Source of the DNA: Salmonella enterica subsp. enterica serovar Typhimurium str. LT2
GTDB taxonomy: Bacteria; Pseudomonadota; Gammaproteobacteria; Enterobacterales; Enterobacteriaceae
Direction: 5' to 3'
DNA length: 64,000 nucleotides
NCBI RefSeq assembly: GCF_000006945.2
Contig: NC_003197.2
Location: 868,001-932,000, forward strand
Of the stretch, positions 35,900 through 43,349 are shown piece by piece. How positions within the stretch are numbered: the first letter of the stretch is position 1; the number at the start of each line of letters is the position of its first letter. The notes beneath the pieces were generated by a model that had not been told where the DNA came from, searched no databases, and saw only the letters and a list, made by a program, of their open reading frames with translations. The position numbers and the translations under genes are program-made.

Positions 35900-36820
35900 T
35901 CAGTTCAGACGAACCGGCATCCCGGAACGATCCTGAACTGCCTGTTGTACGACGGTCTGATCAACGTCAGGCTCGTTGGTGACGGCCAGGATACTCTTAT
36001 TAAGCGTGATCGGCACCGCTTCCTTACCTTCAAACTGCGCTTCCGTCGTTGACAGCGGGTTATGCACCTCAATGTAACGGCTACCGTCCGGCTCGGTGGT
36101 GGCTTTTACCGGTTCATCGATAAACTGCACGCGGGTACCGACCGGCACATTTTCAAACAGGAATTTGATATCGTCGTTGCGCAGACGTACGCAGCCGTGG
36201 CTCACGCGAAGCCCGATGCCGAAGTTGGCGTTGGTGCCGTGAATAGCATACAGGCGACCGATGTACAGCGCGTACAGGCCCATCGGGTTATCCGGGCCCG
36301 CAGGCACGACGGCAGGCAGCGGCTCGCCGGCGGCGCGATATTCAGCGTGCATTTTTGCCGTAGGCGTCCAGGTCGGACCGGCTTTTTTACGTTCAACTTT
36401 GGTCGTCCAGTTGATAGGCGTGTCTTTACCTAACTGACCGATCCCAATCGGCAGGACGATAACGGTGTTTGTGCCTTTCGGGTAGTAATAGAGGCGCATT
36501 TCCGCGCTATTGATGATAATGCCTTCGTGTACGGTATCCGGCAGGATCAGCTGCTGCGGAATATTCAGCACGGTACCGCCCTTCGGCAGGAAGGTATCCA
36601 CGCCAGGGTTGGCTTCCAGCATGTTGGAGAGCCCCATCTGGTACTCCGCGGCAAAATACTCCAGCGGCTGGGTATTGCCCTCCGGAACGGTGATGACCTG
36701 ATTTTGCCCAATTAAACGGCTACCATCGGTAGGCAGCGGGTAAGTGACTGCTGAGGCTGTTTTACAAAAACCAACTACAGCGAAAGCCGCCGCGAAAAGC
36801 GTTGTTAATTTCATATTCAT
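35900..36820 (-). CDS. ldtB: LdtB (YbiS), L,D-transpeptidase
   Basis: 306 aa. A signal peptide (MNMKLTTLFAAAFAVVGFCKTASA) precedes a LysM-like segment at residues ~40-95. The YkuD catalytic domain has the motif HGTN...SHGCVRLRN with nucleophile Cys210. It anchors Braun lipoprotein to meso-diaminopimelate of peptidoglycan. Divergent from ybiT. Confidence 0.96.
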   Translation of the reverse strand: MNMKLTTLFAAAFAVVGFCKTASAVTYPLPTDGSRLIGQNQVITVPEGNTQPLEYFAAEYQMGLSNMLEANPGVDTFLPKGGTVLNIPQQLILPDTVHEGIIINSAEMRLYYYPKGTNTVIVLPIGIGQLGKDTPINWTTKVERKKAGPTWTPTAKMHAEYRAAGEPLPAVVPAGPDNPMGLYALYIGRLYAIHGTNANFGIGLRVSHGCVRLRNDDIKFLFENVPVGTRVQFIDEPVKATTEPDGSRYIEVHNPLSTTEAQFEGKEAVPITLNKSILAVTNEPDVDQTVVQQAVQDRSGMPVRLN

Positions 36821-37038
36821 GTTATGCGAGATTCTGTGCCAAGCAGGCTAGTAGGTTGAGAATTCTGTCATGTTGGGAGCGCATTATAGGTGCATTCCAG
36901 TAAACAGGGAATTCAGATGTGTACGAAATCACGTTTTTTTCCCTTACGGTTCAGTGTAGCCCTTTGTACAGGGCGCGATCTTATTTCAGACTTGTGGCAT
37001 AATAAGCGGTTTGTCACATCTTTTTTCAGGATAAGCCT

Positions 37039-38631
37039 GTGTTAGTTTCCAGCAACGTTACCATGCAGTTCGGCAGTAAGCCGCTGTTCGAAAACATTTC
37101 CGTCAAATTTGGCGGCGGCAACCGTTACGGCCTGATCGGCGCCAACGGTAGCGGAAAGTCCACTTTTATGAAAATCCTCGGCGGCGACCTGGAGCCGACG
37201 CTGGGCAATGTTTCCCTCGATCCGAATGAGCGCATCGGTAAGCTGCGTCAGGACCAGTTCGCTTTTGAAACATTCACCGTACTTGATACTGTCATTATGG
37301 GGCATGGCGAACTGTGGGAAGTCAAGCAGGAGCGCGACCGTATCTACGCCTTGCCGGAAATGAGCGAAGAAGACGGCTATAAAGTCGCCGATCTGGAAGT
37401 AAAATACGGCGAGATGGACGGTTATTCCGCTGAGGCGCGCGCGGGCGAACTGCTGTTGGGGGTGGGCATCCCGCTGGAGCAGCATTACGGTCTGATGAGT
37501 GAAGTCGCGCCAGGCTGGAAATTACGTGTGCTGCTGGCGCAGGCGTTATTCTCTAATCCGGACATCCTGTTGCTCGACGAACCGACCAACAACCTGGATA
37601 TTGATACTATCCGTTGGCTGGAGCAGGTGCTGAACGAGCGCGACAGCACGATGATCATCATTTCGCACGACCGTCACTTCCTGAACATGGTTTGTACGCA
37701 TATGGCGGATCTGGATTATGGCGACTTGCGCGTCTATCCGGGTAACTATGATGAGTATATGACGGCGGCGACCCAGGCGCGTGAACGTCTGTTGGCCGAT
37801 AATGCGAAGAAAAAAGCGCAAATTGCCGAGCTGCAATCTTTTGTTAGCCGTTTTAGCGCCAATGCCTCTAAATCGCGTCAGGCAACGTCGCGCGCGCGGC
37901 AGATTGATAAAATCAAGCTGGAAGAGGTGAAAGCCTCCAGCCGTCAGAACCCGTTCATCCGTTTTGAGCAGGATAAAAAACTGTTCCGTAACGCTCTGGA
38001 AGTGGAGGCGCTGACGAAAGGTTTTGATAACGGTCCGCTGTTTAAAAATGTCAATTTGCTGCTCGAAGTCGGCGAGAAGCTGGCGGTACTCGGCACCAAT
38101 GGCGTGGGTAAATCTACGCTGCTGAAGACGCTGGTTGGCGATCTGGACGCCGATCACGGCACCGTTAAATGGTCGGAAAACGCGCGTATTGGTTACTACG
38201 CGCAGGACCACGAATATGAATTCGAAAATGACCTGACGGTGTTTGAATGGATGAGTCAGTGGAAACAGGAAGGCGACGACGAGCAGGCAGTGCGCAGTAT
38301 TCTGGGCCGCCTGCTATTTAGCCAGGATGATATCAAAAAGCCTGCCAAAGTCCTCTCCGGTGGCGAGAAGGGCCGTATGCTGTTCGGCAAACTGATGATG
38401 CAAAAGCCGAATATCCTGATCATGGACGAACCGACTAACCACCTGGATATGGAGTCGATCGAATCGCTGAATATGGCGCTGGAACTGTATCAGGGCACGC
38501 TGATCTTTGTTTCGCACGACCGTGAGTTCGTCAGCTCGCTGGCAACCCGCGTCATTGAAATTACGCCGGAGCGCGTGGTGGACTTCAGCGGCAACTACGA
38601 CGATTATTTGCGTAGTAAAGGGATCGAGTAA
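37039..38631 (+). CDS. ybiT: YbiT, ABC-F family ATPase
   Basis: 530 aa with two ATP-binding cassettes: Walker A GANGSGKST and GTNGVGKST, Walker B ILLLDEPTNNLD and ILIMDEPTNHLD, second signature LSGGEKGR. A charged inter-domain linker (residues ~245-305) is the P-site tRNA interaction motif of ABC-F proteins. Such proteins act on the ribosome. The start is GTG at 37039 (LVSSNVTMQFG). The 3' end from 38556 on is duplicated at 40736-40804. This copy ends GIE-stop while the duplicate ends GIES-stop, so the present 3' end may have been replaced. Confidence 0.94.
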   Translation: MLVSSNVTMQFGSKPLFENISVKFGGGNRYGLIGANGSGKSTFMKILGGDLEPTLGNVSLDPNERIGKLRQDQFAFETFTVLDTVIMGHGELWEVKQERDRIYALPEMSEEDGYKVADLEVKYGEMDGYSAEARAGELLLGVGIPLEQHYGLMSEVAPGWKLRVLLAQALFSNPDILLLDEPTNNLDIDTIRWLEQVLNERDSTMIIISHDRHFLNMVCTHMADLDYGDLRVYPGNYDEYMTAATQARERLLADNAKKKAQIAELQSFVSRFSANASKSRQATSRARQIDKIKLEEVKASSRQNPFIRFEQDKKLFRNALEVEALTKGFDNGPLFKNVNLLLEVGEKLAVLGTNGVGKSTLLKTLVGDLDADHGTVKWSENARIGYYAQDHEYEFENDLTVFEWMSQWKQEGDDEQAVRSILGRLLFSQDDIKKPAKVLSGGEKGRMLFGKLMMQKPNILIMDEPTNHLDMESIESLNMALELYQGTLIFVSHDREFVSSLATRVIEITPERVVDFSGNYDDYLRSKGIE

Positions 38632-38639
38632 GTTATTGT

Positions 38640-38668
38640 CTGTAACCCCGATAGCGTCGGGGTTACAG
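38640..38668 (+). terminator. Hairpin after ybiT
   Basis: A 12-bp perfect stem CTGTAACCCCGA / TCGGGGTTACAG with a 5-base loop, 9 bp after the ybiT stop. It is followed by AATGTTAAC, so the T-run is poor. Confidence 0.65.
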
Positions 38669-39086
38669 AATGTTAACAAGGTAATTTTTATTTTTTCCGA
38701 ATGCAATGTGAAAATTATATATACTCTTAGAGCCTATCCCATTAGGGCTATTTTACTTGCCATTTTGGACCTGGGCAGTGCTCGCCAAAACGCGTTAGCG
38801 TTTTGAACGCCGCTAGCGGCGGCCCGAAGGGCGAGCGTAGCGAGTCAAACCTCACGTACTACGTGTACGCTCCGGTTTTTGCGCGCTGTCCGTGTCCAAA
38901 CTGGCTGCGCCAATAACGCCTGGTGGGATAGGCTCTTAATATTCTATTTTAAAATTAAATGAAAGAAGAGGATCTATCATAAAAATTGCGAATATATTTT
39001 GTGGTAAACATATTGTAATGTTATTTTCTTTATAAGAATTCAAGTGCTATTTTATATTCCTTTATTGTTCAACAAAAGGAATAAAT
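38669..39086. other. Intergenic stretch with the inverted-repeat element and AT-rich leader
   Basis: No credible gene. The 208-bp structured element takes the middle. From 38937 to 39086 the DNA is strongly AT-rich and should hold the promoter of the DUF4261-like gene, whose ribosome site AAAGGAATAA is at 39075-39084. Confidence 0.6.
38729..38936. mobile_element. 208-bp non-coding element with 13-bp terminal inverted repeats
   Basis: AGAGCCTATCCCA (38729-38741) and TGGGATAGGCTCT (38924-38936) are perfect inverted ends. The inside is full of nested palindromes: TTTGGAC ... GTCCAAA, AAAACGC-gtta-GCGTTTT and CGCCGC-ta-GCGGCG. It is GC-rich inside an AT-rich gap and codes for nothing. It looks like a miniature inverted-repeat transposable element or a structured repeat moved in trans. 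I cannot name the family. Confidence 0.65.
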
Positions 39087-39983
39087 ATGAGCATTTTGGA
39101 ACGCTTTTTTGGCCGTAAAGAAAAAAACTCATCTAATATACAAGGTGTTTTAGTAGCGAATGCTGAAGTTGATAACCCACTAAGTTTAGTTGTTGTATTT
39201 GATACTCTCCCGGAAAATAATTCAAAAGAACTCACCCGCTTGTTGCGTAATTATCATTCCAGTATGAAACAGGCAACGTGTGAACTTGTCCCTGAACTGG
39301 ATTTTTTTGGTTTAGCAGGATGGGGTAAGCATGTAATATCGATGGTTGGATTTAAAACGCCTTACCCTCAGGAATCAATCGAACAATGCGTCGCGCCAGC
39401 TCATTATCCCCAGGAAGTAAAAGAGCAAGTACGGGCAACCAGTGCAAATATTATTTTATATTATAAGGGGTATGATACTTCACCTTTAGAGCAATATGTT
39501 GCGTTGGCTGTGGTTGCAGGTGCATTAAGTAACATGGGGGCTGTCGCTGTATTAAATGAATCGGCTCACACTTCATTACCTGCGGGGGTATTTAAGTCTC
39601 AGGAGTTGGGTAAGCATAGTCTGGAAATGTTGCGTGAAGGTTTCCCGCTGACCTCTCTATTTTGTGGATTTGTGAAATATGAAGTTGAGGATATCGAAGG
39701 CGTATGGATGCGTACCTATGGTGCTGATTGCTTTGGGCTACCAGATTTCGCAGCACACGCACAAGGTCATCACGAAGGGCAAAAATATTCTGATATTTTC
39801 AATAATGTTCTGCGTTACCTGCTTGAAAGTGGAGCAGAAATGGCTGCCGGGCATACCATGCAAGTCGGTAAAACGACATTTATGAAACTGCGCGATCCCC
39901 TTGACGATGAATATTACTTACAGGGGCCTGGAACCACATTAGTGGTTGAACTGATTGAAGAAGATGAGTGTAATGCTCATTGA
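39087..39983 (+). CDS. DUF4261-like orphan protein
   Basis: 298 aa, soluble, no signal peptide. The C-terminal part, around residues 205-275 (TYGADCFGLPDFAAHAQG ... SGAEMAAGHTMQVG), has the look of the DUF4261 domain; I am moderately sure of this. The N-terminus holds FDTLPENNSKELTRLLRNYH. No catalytic motif is visible. The gene is AT-rich with codon use unlike ybiT and ybiU. It sits alone in the insertion between duplicated ybiT ends, so horizontal acquisition is likely. DUF4261-type proteins are often found beside secreted-toxin or stress loci, but no toxin gene is visible here and the function is unknown. Confidence 0.75.
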   Translation: MSILERFFGRKEKNSSNIQGVLVANAEVDNPLSLVVVFDTLPENNSKELTRLLRNYHSSMKQATCELVPELDFFGLAGWGKHVISMVGFKTPYPQESIEQCVAPAHYPQEVKEQVRATSANIILYYKGYDTSPLEQYVALAVVAGALSNMGAVAVLNESAHTSLPAGVFKSQELGKHSLEMLREGFPLTSLFCGFVKYEVEDIEGVWMRTYGADCFGLPDFAAHAQGHHEGQKYSDIFNNVLRYLLESGAEMAAGHTMQVGKTTFMKLRDPLDDEYYLQGPGTTLVVELIEEDECNAH

Positions 39984-39987
39984 GAAA

Positions 39988-40005
39988 TCGGGGTAATTGC
40001 CCCGA
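39988..40005. terminator. Small hairpin between the DUF4261-like gene and the ybiV fragment
   Basis: A 6-bp stem TCGGGG / CCCCGA with a 6-base loop lies 4 bp after the stop. It is short, with no T-run, so only a possible terminator. Confidence 0.4.
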
Positions 40006-40011
40006 CTCTCG

Positions 40012-40737
40012 TTAAAGTGTAAACGGCACTTTATTTTCCAGCACCGCCTGAATCACATTCAGTGCGCCTTCATGCTTATTATTATCGGTAGCGTAACGGG
40101 CGATTTGTTTAATGTTTTCTGCGGCATTGTCCATCGCAAAGGAATAATGCGCCATTTTTAGCATCTCTGCGTCATTGCCGCTGTCGCCAATCGCTACCAT
40201 ATTTTGTGGCGGCAGATCCCAGCGTTTCAGTAACCGCGAAATACCGTTTGCTTTATGCAGGCCGGGAATAATCAGATCGATAAAACCGAAGCCGCTGGTG
40301 ACGGGCTTCATAATGCCATCGAGCGTAACGTGTAGTTTGTCGATCACTAACGGGATTTGTTCATCCGGTAGGTTGAGCGAAAACTTGAACAGTACGTCAT
40401 CAATCTCCTGATAATCTTTTACGGGTTTCAGGCGATGGTAGTGTTTTGCCATCAGGGTAACGAATGCTTCTGGCGCATTTTCGCTGACATATGCACTTTG
40501 CAGACCGCAGGCGACAAAATTAAGTTGCTTATCTTTCAGCAACTCGCCAATAATAATCCGCGATTCATGTCGGGTCAGTTCGCCGTGGAACAGTTGCTTG
40601 CCATGTTCGTAAACCAGTGCGCCGTTTTCCGCGACAAAAGAGATCGCATCCTTTAGCTCAGGAAAGAACGAAATAAGCTGGTAATACTGATTACCGCTGG
40701 CGACAACGAACTCAATGCCGCGCTTTTTCAGTTCCTG
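40012..40737 (-). pseudogene. 5'-truncated second copy of ybiV (HAD sugar phosphatase)
   Basis: The minus strand reads from QELKKRGIEFVVASGNQ to the end of a YbiV-type HAD phosphatase without stops, about 240 codons. The first ~30 codons, with the catalytic motif I (DMDGT), are missing. At 40737 the homology stops and duplicated ybiT sequence begins. Motif IV (GDSGNDAEMLKMA) is intact. Compared with the complete ybiV at 42463, many residues differ (QSAYVSENAPEAF against KSAYVSKNAPETF; DYQEIDDVL against DYHDIDDIL). At these places the fragment agrees with E. coli YbiV as I remember it. It is not expected to be active. Confidence 0.85.
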
Positions 40738-40814
40738 AAATTACGCCGGAGCGCGTGGTGGACTTCAGCGGCAACTACGACGATTATTTGCGTAGTAAAG
40801 GGATTGAAAGCTAA
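40736..40814 (+). pseudogene. Duplicated 3' end of ybiT
   Basis: 40736-40804 is identical over 69 bp to 38556-38624 of ybiT (TPERVVDFSGNYDDYLRSKG). After it this copy reads ATT GAA AGC TAA (IES-stop) where the full gene reads ATC GAG TAA (IE-stop). It joins the ybiV fragment directly. It is a remnant, not a gene, and marks the right border of the inserted segment. Confidence 0.9.
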
Positions 40815-40817
40815 ACA

Positions 40818-40906
40818 CTGACGCCCGGTGGCGTTGTGTTTACCGGGCCTACGTATCCTGGCGCGTAGGTCCGGTAAGACGGGTGCGCCCAGACAAAGGG
40901 CGCACC
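40818..40906. repeat. REP-like element and hairpin before ybiU 3' end
   Basis: ACGCCCGGTGGCG ... TTACCGGGCCTACG and CGTAGGTCCGGTAAG form a REP-type pair. A separate 9-bp stem GGTGCGCCC / GGGCGCACC (40882-40906) lies 29 bp after the ybiU stop on the minus strand and may terminate ybiU. Confidence 0.75.
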
Positions 40907-40935
40907 GCAGTTAAGCGGGCAGGGCGGTACGACCG

Positions 40936-42201
40936 TCAAACATCTATACCTAATGCCCGTTTACCGTGAATATTCAGATCGCGCAGCGTGAAGCGCCCTT
41001 CCCAGGTGGTTTCATAGTCCTCGCGCGGGAAATCGCCCGGTGATGCGCCTGTCTCCAGCGCCGCTTTCACCTTACGCGCATAGGCCAGATTTTTCTCACA
41101 CATTGGCGCGGCAGGAATGTACATCACATTGCCCCAGCCCTGCTGATTTTCGACGGGGGCGACGGAGTGGATGACATCGCAATGCCACCACACGGAATCC
41201 CCGGCTTCCAGCGGCGGAATGCTGGTTAACGCCGCCATCAGTAAAGGATGCCACTGTTCAGAAATCGGCAGCACCCGGCCCGGCGCGACGCCGCATAATT
41301 CATCTTCCGGGACATCATCCAGCAGCGGGCGCAGCAGAATATACGCCATCGCCTCCGGGATAGGGACGACATGAAGCAACCCCTGACCGGGCAGCATATC
41401 GGAGAGCGCGGTCCAGCCCTGGAAGGTGCGAAATACCGAGCATTTTGTGGTGTTATCCACCGTGTACTCTTCAACGTCGGTACGGTGCGCCGCATTCCAC
41501 GGATCGTACTGCTCGACGTTGCCGTTAAACACGCTGGCGAATACCTGCTGATAGGCTGGCAGCAGCCAGCGTTCCAGCGCGCCGGAGTCGGTATGCGCCC
41601 CCAGTCCTTTGGATGTGGTGCCCGGCGGGCGGCGGCGGATGCGATCCGGGTAAATAATGCTGATATCCGGATTAAACCATCGCTTGCCGTCGTGCTCTAC
41701 CTGCCATAGACGGTTGAGGAACGACTGCGCCAGCGCCATCTCTTCACTTTGGCGGGCCTGCATTTGCGCCTGCGACCAGTAGACAGGATAGATTTCAGGC
41801 CGGGAGGCGCTCAGCGTACCGAAAAAATTATCCCCCGGTCCTTTATACACCTCGTCAAAATGGTTCTTGTCCAGATAATCGAGCATCGACTGGTCCCATG
41901 CCAGCGCCTGTTCGCGTGGAAAATGACCTTTAATCACCGCGCACCCGCGGCGCTTAACCTCGGCGCGGGTGGCATCGCTAATGTTGCCCATCGCCAGTTC
42001 GCTAAAAGGGATAATTGGCCATACCGGCTGCCCCTGCGCCTTCAGATCGTTAATTTCCGCCACCCGGGCTGCTATGGTGGCGCTCAAACGGTCGAACACC
42101 GCCTGTACGTCGCCGATTTGCGCGCGTAGCGCCTGCTTCATCTGACGAATGGCCGCTTTTGGGTCGGCGGGCAGCGTTTCGTGGGTAAAAGGAGTCGTCA
42201 T
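40936..42201 (-). CDS. ybiU: YbiU, DUF1479 protein, putative Fe(II)/2-oxoglutarate oxygenase
   Basis: 421 aa. The family is related to iron/2-oxoglutarate dioxygenases. A facial-triad pattern is visible: His203-x-Asp205 (GAHTDSGALERW) and a distal His near 340-345 (WWHCDVIHSVAP). The substrate is unknown. It is divergent from ybiV, and both promoters hold a CTTTC-N4-GAAAG-type palindrome. Ribosome site GAGGTTGATATG. Confidence 0.87.
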   Translation of the reverse strand: MTTPFTHETLPADPKAAIRQMKQALRAQIGDVQAVFDRLSATIAARVAEINDLKAQGQPVWPIIPFSELAMGNISDATRAEVKRRGCAVIKGHFPREQALAWDQSMLDYLDKNHFDEVYKGPGDNFFGTLSASRPEIYPVYWSQAQMQARQSEEMALAQSFLNRLWQVEHDGKRWFNPDISIIYPDRIRRRPPGTTSKGLGAHTDSGALERWLLPAYQQVFASVFNGNVEQYDPWNAAHRTDVEEYTVDNTTKCSVFRTFQGWTALSDMLPGQGLLHVVPIPEAMAYILLRPLLDDVPEDELCGVAPGRVLPISEQWHPLLMAALTSIPPLEAGDSVWWHCDVIHSVAPVENQQGWGNVMYIPAAPMCEKNLAYARKVKAALETGASPGDFPREDYETTWEGRFTLRDLNIHGKRALGIDV

Positions 42202-42215
42202 ATCAACCTCATCAT

Positions 42216-42229
42216 CTTTCGTTCGAAAG
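42216..42229. promoter_or_regulatory. Palindrome upstream of ybiU
   Basis: CTTTCGTTCGAAAG, 15 bp before the ybiU start. It resembles 42381-42394 and 46724-46737. Inferred operator for an unknown regulator. Confidence 0.5.
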
Positions 42230-42380
42230 TAAAATTAGTTACATCTGATACTTTAAGTTAAAATAAGGTTAATGCAAGTTTAAAATATTGCAGGAGCGCA
42301 CAAGGAGAGAAGCGAGAGGAAAACGTAAGGTGGCCAGGACGCCTTAATGTCTTATGCGGCTATTCCTTTCGTTCAGCCAC

Positions 42381-42394
42381 TTTTCATTCGAAAT
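42381..42394. promoter_or_regulatory. Palindrome upstream of ybiV
   Basis: TTTTCATTCGAAAT, a one-base-per-end degenerate form of the ybiU and pflE sites. A partial copy (CTTTCGTTCA) lies 14 bp to the left. It is about 70 bp before the ybiV start. Confidence 0.45.
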
Positions 42395-42462
42395 AAATTT
42401 GTGGTTCTGCTCACATTGTTATTAAAATGTTTCTGGTCGCAGTTACAGCCAGGAGCTTAAGT

Positions 42463-43272
42463 ATGACCGTTAACGTTGTCGTTACAGATATGGACGGCAC
42501 TTTTCTCGACGATGCCAAGCAGTACGATCGTGTACGCTTCATGGCGCAATACCAGGAACTGAAAAAACGTAATATCGAATTTGTGGTCGCCAGCGGTAAT
42601 CAGTACTATCAGTTGATCTCCTTCTTCCCCGAGCTGAAAGACGAAATTTCCTTTGTCGCAGAAAATGGCGCGCTGGTGTATGAACATGGCAAGCAGTTGT
42701 TTCACGGGGAGCTAACCCGGCATGAATCGCGGATTGTGATTGGCGAACTGCTGAAGGATAAGCAGCTTAACTTCGTCGCCTGCGGTCTGAAAAGCGCTTA
42801 TGTCAGCAAAAACGCTCCCGAGACTTTCGTGGCGCTGATGGCCAAACATTATCACCGCCTGCAGCCGGTAAACGATTATCACGACATTGACGATATCCTG
42901 TTTAAGTTCTCCCTGAATTTGCCCGATGAACAAATTCCGCTGGTTATCGACAAACTGCACGTATCTCTGGATGGCATCATGAAGCCCGTCACCAGCGGCT
43001 TCGGTTTTATCGACCTGATTATCCCGGGACTGCATAAAGCGAATGGCATCAGTCGTCTGTTAAAGCGCTGGAACAGGTCGCCACAGAATGTCGTCGCCAT
43101 TGGCGACAGCGGTAATGATGCGGAAATGTTGAAAATGGCGCATTACTCTTTTGCCATGGGCAATGCCGCAGACAATATCAAAGCGCTTTCACGTTATCAC
43201 ACTGATGATAATAACCATCAAGGCGCGCTCAACGTCATTCAGGCCGTGCTTGACGGCACCGATCCCTTCTGA
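42463..43272 (+). CDS. ybiV: YbiV (SupH), HAD-superfamily sugar phosphatase
   Basis: 269 aa. Motif I TDMDGTF gives nucleophile Asp9 and acid Asp11; a Cof-type C2 cap follows; motif IV is GDSGNDAEMLKMA. The E. coli enzyme dephosphorylates sugar phosphates such as ribose-5-phosphate, fructose-1-phosphate and glucose-6-phosphate. The start MTVNVVVTD at 42463 has CAGGAGCTTAAGT upstream; 12 in-frame codons before it are rejected. A diverged truncated relative lies at 40012-40737. Confidence 0.94.
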   Translation: MTVNVVVTDMDGTFLDDAKQYDRVRFMAQYQELKKRNIEFVVASGNQYYQLISFFPELKDEISFVAENGALVYEHGKQLFHGELTRHESRIVIGELLKDKQLNFVACGLKSAYVSKNAPETFVALMAKHYHRLQPVNDYHDIDDILFKFSLNLPDEQIPLVIDKLHVSLDGIMKPVTSGFGFIDLIIPGLHKANGISRLLKRWNRSPQNVVAIGDSGNDAEMLKMAHYSFAMGNAADNIKALSRYHTDDNNHQGALNVIQAVLDGTDPF

Positions 43273-43298
43273 TTAACAGGCCTGCGTAGGCCTGTTAA
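43273..43298 (+). terminator. Hairpin directly after ybiV
   Basis: A perfect 10-bp stem TTAACAGGCC / GGCCTGTTAA with a 6-base loop starts at the base after the ybiV stop. A poor T-run leaves the efficiency open. Confidence 0.65.
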
Positions 43299-43303
43299 AC
43301 GTA

Positions 43304-43340
43304 GCGCCATCAGGCAGTTCGGACATATTGCCGATGGCGC
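43304..43340. repeat. REP-like hairpin between ybiV and pflF
   Basis: GCGCCATC / GATGGCGC with inner GGCA / TGCC pairs. It lies 10 bp after the pflF stop on the minus strand and may stabilise or end that transcript. Confidence 0.6.
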
Positions 43341-43349
43341 CAGGGTAAA

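Noticed and set aside
40012..40542. 176-codon minus-strand frame taken as an independent small HAD protein
   Set aside because: The same frame continues upstream to 40737 with clear YbiV homology and lacks the catalytic N-terminus, so it is part of a truncated copy.
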